From contig NZ_CP146373.1 of NCBI RefSeq assembly GCF_037055325.1, positions 1,612,001 through 1,676,000 of the forward strand: 64,000 bases of DNA. Direction: 5' to 3'. The stretch is from Arachnia propionica (GTDB lineage Bacteria > Actinomycetota > Actinomycetes > Propionibacteriales > Propionibacteriaceae). A program made the position numbers and the translations under genes. Positions 42,377-51,504 of the stretch are shown here, piece by piece. Under the pieces are notes generated by a model. The model had not been told where the DNA came from. It saw only the letters and a list, made by a program, of their open reading frames with translations, and did not search any database. How positions within the stretch are numbered: position 1 is the stretch's first letter; every line of letters starts with the position of its first letter.

Positions 42377-43452
42377 GCCTGCTCCCCCACTGCCCATTCG
42401 GCGTACTCGCGGCGCTGCGCCTCCAGAGCGACGGTGTTCTCGGCGTAGACATTGTCGAACAGTTCATCCATGGTCAGGTCCGTCAGCTTCGGGATGGCGG
42501 CGCGGATCTCGGCACCGAAGTCGCGGGCATCGGCGTCGAGGGCGGCCAGCCAGGCGTCGTCGATGACCCCTTGCCGTTTCAGGTGGGCAGTCAAGCGGGT
42601 GATGGGGTCGCGACCGGCCCACTCGGCGGTTTCCTTGTCGAGGCGATACTTGGTGGGATCGTCGGAGGTGGTGTGGGCGCCCATCCGGTAGGTGAAGGCC
42701 TCGATGAAAGTGGGACCCTCGCCCTGGTGGGCACGTTTCAGGGCCCAGCGGGTGACGGCGTGGACGGCCAGCACGTCGTTGCCGTCCACCTGCACCCCGG
42801 GGAACCCAAATCCCCGGGCGCGTTGGAACAGCGGGATCCGCGACTGCAACGCGATGGGTTCGGAGATCGCCCACTGGTTGTTCTGGCAGAAGAAAACCAC
42901 GGGGGCGTTGTAGCTGGCCGCGAACACATAGGACTCGTTGACGTCGCCCTGCGAACTGGCCCCGTCGCCGTGGTAGGCGATCACGGCTGCGTTGTCGCCA
43001 TCGTCGTTGCCGACGAGGCCATCCAGCTGCAATCCCATGGCGTAGCCGGTGGCGTGGAGGGTCTGGGAGCCGATGATGATCTGGTAGTTACGGAACCGGT
43101 CGAGCTGATCCCAGGCCCCGGCGTCACACCCCCGAAACAGGGCCAGGATCTGCTGAAAGGGCAAACCGAGAGCGAGGAAAACGGCGTGTTCCCGATAGGT
43201 GGGAAAGACGACGTCGCGGGCTCCGAGGGCGTGAGCGGAGCCGACCTGCGCGGCCTCCTGGCCGAGGGCAGGCGGCCACAAACCGAGTTCGCCGTGCCGC
43301 TGCAGGGCCGTGGCCTCGGTATCGAACCGCCGTGCCAGCACCATGTCCCGAAGGTACTGGGTCAGGTCGTCGTCGGTTCCCTCGAAGGAGAACTCGGGGT
43401 TCTCGACGCGCTGCCCATCGGGGGTCAGCAACTGCACCATGTCGTGTTTCAT
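42373..43452 (-). CDS. 2-oxo acid dehydrogenase E1 alpha subunit
   Basis: A 359-residue alpha subunit. The thiamine diphosphate motif is GDGASSQGD (162-170) with the following NN (191-192). FPTYREHAVFLALG and RMGAHTTSDDPTKYR are typical of the branched-chain (BkdA/actinobacterial PdhA) group. AGGAG lies before the ATG at 43452. It is the first gene of the operon; 12 bases upstream begins a perfect 9-bp inverted repeat (43464-43500) that may bind a regulator. Branched-chain specificity is inferred from similarity and not proven. Confidence 0.93.
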   Translation of the reverse strand: MKHDMVQLLTPDGQRVENPEFSFEGTDDDLTQYLRDMVLARRFDTEATALQRHGELGLWPPALGQEAAQVGSAHALGARDVVFPTYREHAVFLALGLPFQQILALFRGCDAGAWDQLDRFRNYQIIIGSQTLHATGYAMGLQLDGLVGNDDGDNAAVIAYHGDGASSQGDVNESYVFAASYNAPVVFFCQNNQWAISEPIALQSRIPLFQRARGFGFPGVQVDGNDVLAVHAVTRWALKRAHQGEGPTFIEAFTYRMGAHTTSDDPTKYRLDKETAEWAGRDPITRLTAHLKRQGVIDDAWLAALDADARDFGAEIRAAIPKLTDLTMDELFDNVYAENTVALEAQRREYAEWAVGEQA

Positions 43453-43463
43453 GACCTCTCCTA

Positions 43464-43500
43464 AAACCTACGCAACCGTAGCCTACGAGTACGTAGGTTT
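43464..43500. promoter_or_regulatory. Inverted-repeat operator candidate for the E1-E2 operon
   Basis: AAACCTACG (43464-43472) and CGTAGGTTT (43492-43500) are exact complements 19 bases apart, with TACG-type half sites also inside the spacer and a further AAACCTACA at 43513. The site lies directly upstream of the E1alpha ribosome site. The rest of the gap to 43824 has no gene. Confidence 0.6.
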
Positions 43501-43824
43501 CCTCCAAAGGCCGAAAACCTACAATTCCTCCGACGAGATTTGTTGGTTCCATCCACCCGCCCTGGGAGCCACCCCACGCCCTTACATGCGACACGAGGCG
43601 CACTCGTGTCGTCTTTTTGGTCGACACGGAGTCGACGCGCGTCAATCGTTCACAGGTATTGCTCGAAGTCGGGTCGATTTTGGTCAGGTCCCGATACGAG
43701 ACGTCCTGACCTCTCGTGCAACCCGGGGGTTGCGGGCGCCGGGGCTTCTTCGGTTGGGTTCTGTACCGGGGGCCGGCACGGCGGGCACGAATGTCGCCGT
43801 TGAACTGTAGAAAGGGAACTGCTG

Positions 43825-44196
43825 ATGTCGCAGTGGAAGATCGTCCCCTCGGCGGTAAGGGCGGTGCTGCTGGAGGTTTCCGGGCAGCAGGAGGGCCTGG
43901 CCGCCACGTTTTCCGAGAAAGACCTCGAAGCCATCGAGGCTGCCTTGTCGTGGTGCCCGGAGGTCGCTGGATACATTCCAGCCGCACTGAATCGGGTGAT
44001 GGGAACCCAGAAGAAGAACCTGCACACGGTGGCATCGCACGTGAACGCCGGAATCGTGGGCGTGGGAAATGCAACGATTTCTTACGAGCAAGCCCAACAG
44101 GAGATGGCTGACAACTTCGAGAGGGAGATGTTTAATTCAGCAGCATCTGGGGACTTCTCGTATTTCGATCAACACGGCTACAAGGGCGAGGAGTAG
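43825..44196 (+). CDS. DUF6507-like small helical protein of a toxin locus
   Basis: A 123-residue acidic protein that starts SQWKIVPSAVRAVLLEVSGQ and ends with an acidic tail. It lacks a WxG motif but its size, helical character, the central ALNRVMGTQKKNLHTVASHV and position directly before a polymorphic toxin fit DUF6507/ESX-like helper proteins of actinobacterial type VII secretion loci. AAAGGGA lies eight bases upstream of the ATG. The stop is 3 bases before the toxin start. It may help recognition or export of the toxin. Confidence 0.65.
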   Translation: MSQWKIVPSAVRAVLLEVSGQQEGLAATFSEKDLEAIEAALSWCPEVAGYIPAALNRVMGTQKKNLHTVASHVNAGIVGVGNATISYEQAQQEMADNFEREMFNSAASGDFSYFDQHGYKGEE

Positions 44197-44199
44197 GAC

Positions 44200-46334
44200 A
44201 TGCCGGGCGAAAACGCTCCAGTGGACGAAACGGGCCTGATAAACCCAGACGCCTTTCCTTGCAAACCGGAAACCCTGGATCCCGAAACGATCGATTCCGC
44301 TGGCAAATCCTTGCGCTCCATGGGCGTCGATATCGTTTCACGGACGACTGCGATCAGGGAGTCATGGTCCAGGTTACCTGCCATCTACGAGTCTCCGGAA
44401 CAGGAGCAGGTGTACAGCTTGATGCTGAAAACCACCATCCCCTCCTTTGAGATCAGGGCTGCACTGGTAATATCGGGATCGGCCATCCAGGATTATGCCA
44501 GCACGATGACCACGATAAAAAAAGAGCTTCAAGACCTGGATAAGGATGCAAGGGAATTCCGGAAAGAGGCTCAGGCCGGATACGATGAACAGGTGCCGGA
44601 TTCGAGCGTCACGATTCCCCGGCCCGCCGGCGTGGGATGGATTGGTGCCGCGCCACCATTGAAGACGGAGAAGACCGACTGGCGACGCCATCAGCATGCC
44701 GTCGACAAGAACAACGAGTTCGTGGCGAAATACAACGCAATCTACGTGAAGATCGCTCAAGCCGTCAGCGAGTGCGCGGACAAGATCAACAAAACGGACT
44801 CGACGGTGTGCATTCCAGCTCCTCCGGCCCCCACCCTCGAAGAACTGGAGCAGATGGGGCCCATGCCTTGGGGAGCCCCCGGGGAACGTCAAGCAAAAAA
44901 CTGCGCTGACTCCTTCAACATGGGGGCCAGTCGGTTCCTTCAGGAGGCCTGGGACGGCACCAAACGCCTCGCCGGCTTCGACGAGCACGGCTGGAGTATC
45001 GGGAACACGTGGAACACGATCTGGAGCGGTGCGGTGGGCATCACAGACCTGGGCACATCGCTGGTCGTATCCGTTATCGTGACTCCCTTCATCGTGTGGG
45101 GAGGATACAAGCCCAGCGAATGGGAACGCGAACGCTTAGAAGTCTTTACCCGCGCCGGGTCGGACATGGTGGGCTTCGATCTCGACGCCCACTGGGCCGG
45201 AAAGGACGGCTGGCACAAGTGGACGAACGATCCCATCGCCACCGCAACCGAGCTGGGGCTCGGGTTCTTCGGAAAAGCGGCCGCTCTGAAGACCTTGGGC
45301 AAGCTCGGCCTGCTTCCCAAAATTCCACACCCGGCCACACGTACCTGCGCAACCAGATCCCGAGATTCACAACCGGGCTCAAGAACTTCAACGCATCCCT
45401 CAAGGATTGGATGCACAAGGGCAACCAGAAGATCCTCGAAGGAATCGACAAACTCGGTGAGACGGCCGACAACCTGGCCAACGAGATCCGCAAGAGACAC
45501 GGTCGCCAACCCGCCTACGCTGGCGCGCCCAACAATGGACGCAGGGGAATCGCCAACAACTTCGACGTCGTCCATCACACCGCGGATCCCACCCCCGGCA
45601 CCGGCAAGCGCTCCGAGAACTCAGCCAAACCACGCCGAGCCACTGACGATCCTCACCCAGACGCTGGCGATCATCAGGCTCACGGTTCCGACGGAACCAA
45701 CCCCTCGGCTCCGAACTCCGCATCAGGTCGCACACCCCAGCATCTGCCCCCGGGAACGAATCCTGACTACTATCCCGACGGCCTACCGCACCCGGATCCC
45801 CACATGGGCAACGAATGGACCGGCGACACAAGACCCGGATTCGACAAGCCCCGAACCCCGACCCCGGGAGATTCCGATGGCGGTCCCGGGGAATGGCAGA
45901 CCCGCAACCGCGGGATGTCCAAGGCAGCCGCCGAGTACCAGAAGCACGTCACCGGGGTCGATCACACCCTGAACGCGAACGAGAAGAGTTTCGCGATACA
46001 GGAGTACATTGTCCGCAAATCCGACGGGCAACCAGTCGACTTCGATGGCCACGTCTGGCGCAAGGACGGCAACGGAAACCCACAGGAGGTCTTCCTCGAA
46101 GCCAAGAACAAGTACGGCTGGCTCTTCGGAAAATCAAAGGGATTGGAAACAAAGCGCATCCAAACCATGAACGACTTCTACGATCAAATGAGGCGCCAAC
46201 TGGAAGCAATGCCGAGGGGAGCAAAGCTCGAGTGGCACTTCCAGGAAAAAATCGTCGCAGACGAGGTCCGGAAAGGACTCCCACCGAAACTACAAAGCCA
46301 AGTCGACATCTACTTCAATCCCATCAAGGAATGA
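44200..46334 (+). pseudogene. Type VII-type polymorphic toxin with C-terminal Tox-REase-5-like nuclease, frameshifted
   Basis: The first ~380 codons (from 44200) give a helical N-terminal module (about 1-230), then NCADSFNMGASRFLQEAWDG, a hydrophobic SIGNTWNTIWSGAVGITDLG stretch and DPIATATELGLGFFGKAAAL, typical pre-toxin sequence. Near 45316-45335 the frame shifts by -1 and resumes as GHTYLRNQIPRFTTGLKNFN, a proline/glycine linker, and the toxin domain (YQKHVTGVDHTLNANEKSFA to LQSQVDIYFNPIKE). Presumed active-site residues are Asp in DFDGHVW (46044) and Glu/Lys of LEAK (46098, 46104), the D...ExK pattern of restriction-fold nucleases. A run CCCAAAA at 45316-45322 lies at the switch. Without recoding, delivery and nuclease domains are not joined. 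Confidence 0.78.
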
Positions 46335-46450
46335 CATCAAAAAATAAGCATCAGATTCGACCGAGAAAAACCCTTTCAGGGAAACCTAGCTTCATCAAGA
46401 AACCCCATCAAGATATATATCCCACAAGTCTCCTAAAGTAAAGGAATAAA

Positions 46451-47617
46451 ATGACAAATCACGACACGCATGAAACCCCTCTTGAGTGGCATGGTTTCAC
46501 CGCCATCTGGTTCAACCCGGACGGGACGCTACGAGACTTCACCCCCGGGGTGTCCCGATTTCTCAAGGATGCAGAAGAAATAGTTCCGGAGTCGAAGGGA
46601 AACTGGTTCATCATCGAGGAGAACAGCAGCACCGACGCCGAGGTCATCGCATCCGCCATCTCAACCAGAAAGGTTCCAGGCGTTCGAAATGCGGACGGCT
46701 CACCGGTCTATTCCGAAGGCGTCTCAGGTGAGGCCTACCTCGATGGCGATGACGACAACCTCGCGTTGGAAAACTCCGTGGGACGGTTCCGGCTTCACAG
46801 GGATGTCGATCAGGCTGAGCAGCAGACGTTCGATCTCATTCTTCACAGGTCGACCTTCCCCATGCTGTCCGAACTGGTCCGCTCAGCTGCCAAACACCTC
46901 CACCCCGACTACATCTCCGGAATCAACACCACCTTCAACCAGGACATGATCAACGCCCGAACCGCTTCATGGGACGCGGTTCCCCTCGTTGGGCTCGTCT
47001 CCTGGGTACGCGGCCTCCACCCCCGAGAACTCGCAGGCTACCCCGTCACCAACATCGAAGAATACGAAGGCGGCCTGTACTTCGAAGCCATCTCCGACCA
47101 AGCCGGCACCACCCTCGCCCAACTCGCCGACCACCTCGAACACATCGGCACCCGCCACGCACTCGGCCTCCTCCCCGAACGCAGCAACTTCGTATGGCCC
47201 AACCGCCCCGGAGCCCCCACCCCCCTCTACGGAAACCCAACCTTCCAGGCCTACGTAGCAGGCCTCGAACTCCCCGAAGACGGCAGCCCCCTCCCCGTCT
47301 ACGTCATCACAGACCCCCACGGAAAAGAACTCCCCTTCCACGGACACGTCTGGCGCTCCGTCCCCGACCCTGCCACCAACCAACCCCACCCCCAAGAAAT
47401 CTTCCTCACCGCCCTCGGCGGCTTCCCCACCAACCTCCCCGAGACCATCATCGAAGGCTGGGCCCAACACGCCACCCACCAAATCGCGGCCATCCCACCC
47501 ACCGCCCACAACGAATGGCACCTCGACAACCGCGACCTCGCCAACCGCCTCCGTCAACACTTCCACGACCACAACATCCCCACCCGCGTCTACTCCCACA
47601 GCCAAACCACCACATGA
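46451..47617 (+). CDS. Immunity-type protein (Imm52-like) fused to a degenerate copy of the toxin nuclease domain
   Basis: A 388-residue protein directly after the toxin, with ribosome site AAAGGAA. Residues 1-255 resemble immunity proteins paired with Tox-REase-5 (Imm52-like; tentative). Residues ~264-385 align with the toxin nuclease along its length: toxin YQKHVTGVD / here FQAYVAGLE; FDGHVWRK / FHGHVWRS; NPQEVFLEAK / HPQEIFLTAL; LEWHF / NEWHL; VDIYF / TRVYS. The presumed catalytic Asp is His297 and the Glu-x-Lys pair is Thr320/Leu322, so this copy should be inactive. From about 46900 the codons become strongly depleted in G on the coding strand. It may neutralise the toxin by mimicry or by competing for a toxin partner. 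Confidence 0.75.
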   Translation: MTNHDTHETPLEWHGFTAIWFNPDGTLRDFTPGVSRFLKDAEEIVPESKGNWFIIEENSSTDAEVIASAISTRKVPGVRNADGSPVYSEGVSGEAYLDGDDDNLALENSVGRFRLHRDVDQAEQQTFDLILHRSTFPMLSELVRSAAKHLHPDYISGINTTFNQDMINARTASWDAVPLVGLVSWVRGLHPRELAGYPVTNIEEYEGGLYFEAISDQAGTTLAQLADHLEHIGTRHALGLLPERSNFVWPNRPGAPTPLYGNPTFQAYVAGLELPEDGSPLPVYVITDPHGKELPFHGHVWRSVPDPATNQPHPQEIFLTALGGFPTNLPETIIEGWAQHATHQIAAIPPTAHNEWHLDNRDLANRLRQHFHDHNIPTRVYSHSQTTT

Positions 47618-47794
47618 TCAGAACCTTCGACACGGCCCCTCAACCCGGCTCGAACTCGCCTGATCATGACGGGACCCGCCGCCTACGCGACAGGCGACTA
47701 CTCCGGATGGAGCTCATCGCGAAGATGGTCGGGTCGGTCTGCTAACCCATTCACGTGTGGCCCCGGCCTTCCTTGCTGCGCAGTAGCCTGAGTC

Positions 47795-48874
47795 ATGACC
47801 ACTTCAGACCCCCAGTTTGCCGAGTTCTGGGAACCGGGCATCCGATTGTTCGTCTCAGAGTGCGACCAGGTGATCCTCACCGAGCCGATACGTTCCTTCA
47901 TCCTTGAGGCACGCCACGACGGGCGACGACCGGTGCTGCTCACCAAGGCCTCGGCCCACATCGGGTGGTTCGTCGCCGACGAGCTGCGAAACGCGGGTGG
48001 CCGCTGGGTGGTGCAGGATCCCGAGGGCCGCGACCACGACGCCACCACCGGAGTATTCATCTCCGGTATGGCCGACCTGTGGCAGGACCTCTCCCCGGAT
48101 CGTCCCACATTGTCGTCCTTCGAACGGGGACAGGATCAACCCGGACTGGGAACCTTCTTCTTCGAGGTTTTCTCGCGAGAACGCGCGCGCAACAGCACCC
48201 GGTGCGGCAGGGTGGCAGAGCACATGGTCTCTGGACTCGGGGGCGGGCGCCTCATCCGGTGGGATGAGTGCGAGCCCTTGGCCACACCCTGGGATCTCAC
48301 CGCCATCACCACGTCCCTGCAACAACAGATGCCACTCACCCGCCGCCATCTCGGGCGAAGCGACCGGGGCGCCATGGTCAGCATCGCCGTCGCCAGAACC
48401 GACCAGGGTTTGCTGGAACACACACGTGGACTGCTGCCAACCGGTCCTTACGGACAGCCAATCGGTCTTCCCGACGGGGCCTCCCTCGCCATGCACCCGG
48501 CGATCACGGAGACACTGATGGAGCTTGGGACCCGCTTCCGGCCCAACATCGCGATCATCTCCTACGGCGAGGCGGAGGAACGAGACGGTTCTCTCGGGCA
48601 GCTCGCGATTCAACGGCACGGCGAGGTGCCACTGGCCGCGCTCATCGGCCCTCCGGCCGTGCGTGACCTACGCATCGACATGGAGGAAATCTCCCGGACC
48701 CACGACGTCACCCCCGTCGGTTTGAAGAAAGCCCCCAGCATGCTGGTGCGTTTCAGCCGGGGCGACGACTTCTGGCTTCAGATGATCTCCTTCATACACG
48801 CCCTGGAGCAAGAGAGACTGGCCACAGCCCTGGGGGGCACCCCCGTCGATCACCCCGGGAAGGAACACCACTGA
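47795..48874 (+). CDS. DUF6177-like protein associated with type VII-type loci
   Basis: A 359-residue soluble protein of mixed alpha/beta character. VLLTKASAHIGWFVADELRN, WVVQDPEGRDHDATTGVFIS and a C-terminal GLKKAPSMLVRFSRGDDFWL are its most distinctive segments. It lacks a signal peptide or membrane helix. It resembles the DUF6177 family, seen by me in actinobacterial ESX-like contexts, but that match is tentative. It is coupled (TGATG) to a 111-residue partner and lies downstream of the toxin/immunity pair. It may be an accessory or another immunity factor. Confidence 0.55.
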   Translation: MTTSDPQFAEFWEPGIRLFVSECDQVILTEPIRSFILEARHDGRRPVLLTKASAHIGWFVADELRNAGGRWVVQDPEGRDHDATTGVFISGMADLWQDLSPDRPTLSSFERGQDQPGLGTFFFEVFSRERARNSTRCGRVAEHMVSGLGGGRLIRWDECEPLATPWDLTAITTSLQQQMPLTRRHLGRSDRGAMVSIAVARTDQGLLEHTRGLLPTGPYGQPIGLPDGASLAMHPAITETLMELGTRFRPNIAIISYGEAEERDGSLGQLAIQRHGEVPLAALIGPPAVRDLRIDMEEISRTHDVTPVGLKKAPSMLVRFSRGDDFWLQMISFIHALEQERLATALGGTPVDHPGKEHH

Positions 48875-49209
48875 TGGCTGTTGAGCTGGTTCTCCTGAGC
48901 GACACTCCCCCCACCCTCGAACTCCAGCAGCTGGTTCTCGGTGCCATCATCGGATCGGGCATGGTGACCCAGTGGAGCAATGGCGCACTCAGCACCATGT
49001 TCTCTGAAACCGGAACCCCACTGCTGCGGGTACACACCCCGAAACCGATTCAGGACGGCACCGAGGCCAGGGCCGCTCTCCACGATCCCCCGAAGACCTT
49101 CACCTGGTGGACCGACCTCGTGCTCCTCGACCAGCAGAACAGAACCACCATGCAGGTGGCCGTCGCACTGGCATCGCACGTGAACGGCATCCTGCGAATC
49201 AGAAAGTGA
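48874..49209 (+). CDS. Hypothetical partner of the DUF6177-like protein
   Basis: A 111-residue protein with an ATG inside the previous stop (TGATGG), so the two are probably co-translated. It reads AVELVLLSDTPPTLELQQLV, WWTDLVLLDQQNRTTMQVAV and ends in a basic RIRK. No motif or signal is recognised. A small alpha/beta fold and a complex with its neighbour are plausible. Confidence 0.6.
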   Translation: MAVELVLLSDTPPTLELQQLVLGAIIGSGMVTQWSNGALSTMFSETGTPLLRVHTPKPIQDGTEARAALHDPPKTFTWWTDLVLLDQQNRTTMQVAVALASHVNGILRIRK

Positions 49210-49264
49210 CATTCACGAGGAAAGATTCTGTTCTCCCTCCAAGATGTCCCCTTAAGCTGCCACC

Positions 49265-49738
49265 ATGCTTGGACTTCACCTCCGCCTCGACGCAGCTGAC
49301 GTCTCCCGCCTGACGGACAACGAGGAAGACCTCGCGGACATCCTGGAAGAGTTCGAAGAGGACGAGGAACTCTTCGACCGCGCATGCCAGACTGACAAGG
49401 CATGGGAGCCCATCCACAACGCCCTGGCCCCCGACGGCGAAGACGACGAATGGCCCGCCCGAGGGGTCATCGGCGGGGCCCGCACCCTCCACGAGGACGA
49501 CGACGTCTGGGTCACCCACTCCAGCCCTGACGAGGTGACGGAGATCGCCCGGTGGTTGGACACCTTCGGCGACGACGACTTCCGTCGCTCCTACACCGAA
49601 ATGCCCGAGGAACTGCGCGGCCCGGAACACGGACCGGAGGAAGAAGACTACGCCCTGGAGTCGCTGTCGGATCTGCGCAGCTTCTACCTCGAAGCCGCAG
49701 CCGAACGTCGCCACGTCATCTTCACGGTCTACGGCTGA
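49265..49738 (+). CDS. YfbM/DUF1877-like protein
   Basis: A 157-residue very acidic protein. CQTDKAWEPIHNAL, ARGVIGGARTLHEDDDVWVT, SPDEVTEIARWLDTFGDDDF and a closing LRSFYLEAAAERRHVIFTVY follow the YfbM (DUF1877) pattern, including the KSW.-.IH motif seen here as KAWEPIH. Such proteins often accompany polymorphic toxin islands and may be immunity-like, but no function is shown. It is the last gene of the cluster on this strand. Confidence 0.75.
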   Translation: MLGLHLRLDAADVSRLTDNEEDLADILEEFEEDEELFDRACQTDKAWEPIHNALAPDGEDDEWPARGVIGGARTLHEDDDVWVTHSSPDEVTEIARWLDTFGDDDFRRSYTEMPEELRGPEHGPEEEDYALESLSDLRSFYLEAAAERRHVIFTVYG

Positions 49739-49785
49739 GTCGACACCACGCACCGCAGGTGCGCAGTCGACCGAAGAGTGGAGGC

Positions 49786-50778
49786 TCAGTCAGCGAGGGT
49801 TGCCACCAGAATGGCCTTGATGGTGTGCATCCGGTTCTCAGCCTGGTCGAAGACGATGCTCGCCTCCGACTCGAAGACCTCGTCGGTGACCTCCAGCGAA
49901 TCCAGTCCGGTGGTTTGGTAAATCTCCTCCCCGACGGTGGTGTTGCGGTCGTGGAAGGCGGGCAGGCAGTGCATGAACTTGACCCGCGGGTTCCCAGTGG
50001 CCGCCATCACGTCCGCATTGACCTGGTAGGGCTTCAGCAGTTCGATGCGCTCAGCCCACAGTTCCTTCGGTTCCCCGAGTGAGAGCCACACATCGGTGTG
50101 GAGGAAATCAGTTCCCTTCACGCCCTCCGCGATGTCATCGGTGATGGTGATGCGGGCCCCCGTCTTCGCGGCGATGGCCTCGGCCTGGGCGCGCATCTCG
50201 TCGGTGGTTTGGAGCTGTGTGGGAGCGATCAGACGGATGTCGGCGCCGACCATGGCGGCTGAGATCAGGTTCGAGTTGCCCATGTTGTTGCGCACGTCGC
50301 CGATGAAGGCCCACGACGTCTCCTCCAGGGGCTTGCCGGAGTGCTCCAGCATGGTGAGCTGGTCGGCGAGCATCTGGGTGGGGTGCCAGGAATCGGTCAG
50401 GCCGTTGTAGACGGGAACCCCGGCATAGCGCCCCATGATTTCGAGGGTTTCCTGGGCGAAACCGCGGTACTCGATGCCGTCGTACCAGCGACCGAGTACA
50501 CGAGCCGTGTCAGCAGCCGACTCCTTGTGGACGAACTGCGACCCAGCCGTATCGAGACGGGTGGCATAGCCGCCCTGCTCCGTCATGGCCACGTCGAAGG
50601 AGCAGCTGGTGCGGGTAGAGGTTTTCTCGAACAACAGGGCGACCTTCTTGCCCACCAGCCGTTTGACCTCGCGTCGTTCCCGCCTTTCAGCCTTCAGCTG
50701 GGCGGCGAGGTCCAGGACGGCCACCCACTCGGCAGGAGTGAGGTCGGTTTCCTTGGTGAAGCTGCGTCCTTTGAGCAT
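49786..50778 (-). CDS. argF: Ornithine carbamoyltransferase
   Basis: A 330-residue enzyme that joins carbamoyl phosphate and ornithine to citrulline (or runs in reverse in the arginine deiminase pathway). The carbamoyl phosphate loop is STRTS (residues 54-58), HPTQ is present in DSWHPTQML, and the ornithine/catalytic loop is HCLPAFHD. The length (~330) and [20 protein letters not shown] are of the type shared by E. coli ArgF and catabolic ArcB; without neighbouring arg or arc genes the direction is undecided. GTG 50781 and ATG 50778 are both possible; AAAGG is better spaced for 50778. Confidence 0.92.
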   Translation of the reverse strand: MLKGRSFTKETDLTPAEWVAVLDLAAQLKAERRERREVKRLVGKKVALLFEKTSTRTSCSFDVAMTEQGGYATRLDTAGSQFVHKESAADTARVLGRWYDGIEYRGFAQETLEIMGRYAGVPVYNGLTDSWHPTQMLADQLTMLEHSGKPLEETSWAFIGDVRNNMGNSNLISAAMVGADIRLIAPTQLQTTDEMRAQAEAIAAKTGARITITDDIAEGVKGTDFLHTDVWLSLGEPKELWAERIELLKPYQVNADVMAATGNPRVKFMHCLPAFHDRNTTVGEEIYQTTGLDSLEVTDEVFESEASIVFDQAENRMHTIKAILVATLAD

Positions 50779-50879
50779 CACGAGGCCTTTCTGCGAGGAA
50801 GTTCACAGGGTATCGCGACAACCCACACGCGCACGCCGGTGTCCGGAACAACGCATCGCCTGCGACGAGACAGGCGGGA

Positions 50880-51329
50880 TCAGGTGAGGGCGTCGAGGAT
50901 GCCCGGCATGGCGGCCTCAATGTCAGCCAGGGTGCTGCGGAACCCGGAGGCGGGACCGTACCAAGGGTCGTCGAGGTCCTGGCCCTTCGGCATCGCAGGA
51001 TTGAAGTCGTTGATGAGGGCATAGGTGGCGTCGGGGCAGAGCTGTTCGAGCCTGTCGATGTGGAACCGTTCGGCGGCGACGACGAGGTCAGCCGAGGCGA
51101 GGTCGTCGGCGGTGACCCGCCGGGCCCGATGCCCGTCGGCGGAGTACCCGGCTTCGCGGAGCACGGCGGCGGCCCGTCGGTCGATGGGGTTGCCCGATTC
51201 CTCGGACGAGATGCCGACGCTGTCGGCCTCCACGTCGAGACCCCGCTCGGCGGCCATTCCACGGGCCACCCGCTCCGCCATCGGGGAACGGCAGATGTTG
51301 CCCCAGCACACAAACACGACCTTTGCCAT
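50880..51329 (-). CDS. Low-molecular-weight protein tyrosine phosphatase
   Basis: A 149-residue phosphatase. The P-loop VCWGNICRSP (C-x5-R-S) is at the N-terminus with the nucleophile Cys8, and the general acid Asp is in DDPWYGP. This class dephosphorylates tyrosine residues and may act on signalling or capsule proteins. The Met at 51329 is chosen since the frame upstream does not resemble the family. It lies beside the MprAB-like system but on the opposite strand. Confidence 0.93.
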   Translation of the reverse strand: MAKVVFVCWGNICRSPMAERVARGMAAERGLDVEADSVGISSEESGNPIDRRAAAVLREAGYSADGHRARRVTADDLASADLVVAAERFHIDRLEQLCPDATYALINDFNPAMPKGQDLDDPWYGPASGFRSTLADIEAAMPGILDALT

Positions 51330-51504
51330 GGGCAGCAACCCTAAGGGCTCCGCGGACGAACACCGGAACAAACCCGGCCCCGGGTCGCATTTCGCAGACT
51401 GATGGACCCTCCCACGTGCACCGCGTTGTACCTCCCCGGGGTAGTTTGCCTGCCGCACCGGTGTTTTTCGTTGGGTTTCAGGTTTTTGATGGCAGGCTTG
51501 TGCC

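Noticed and set aside
45316..45335. Programmed -1 frameshift in the toxin gene
   Set aside because: CCCAAAA is read as CCC AAA A in the zero frame, not as the X XXY YYZ phase, and no strong downstream pseudoknot is evident. A mutation or error is more likely.
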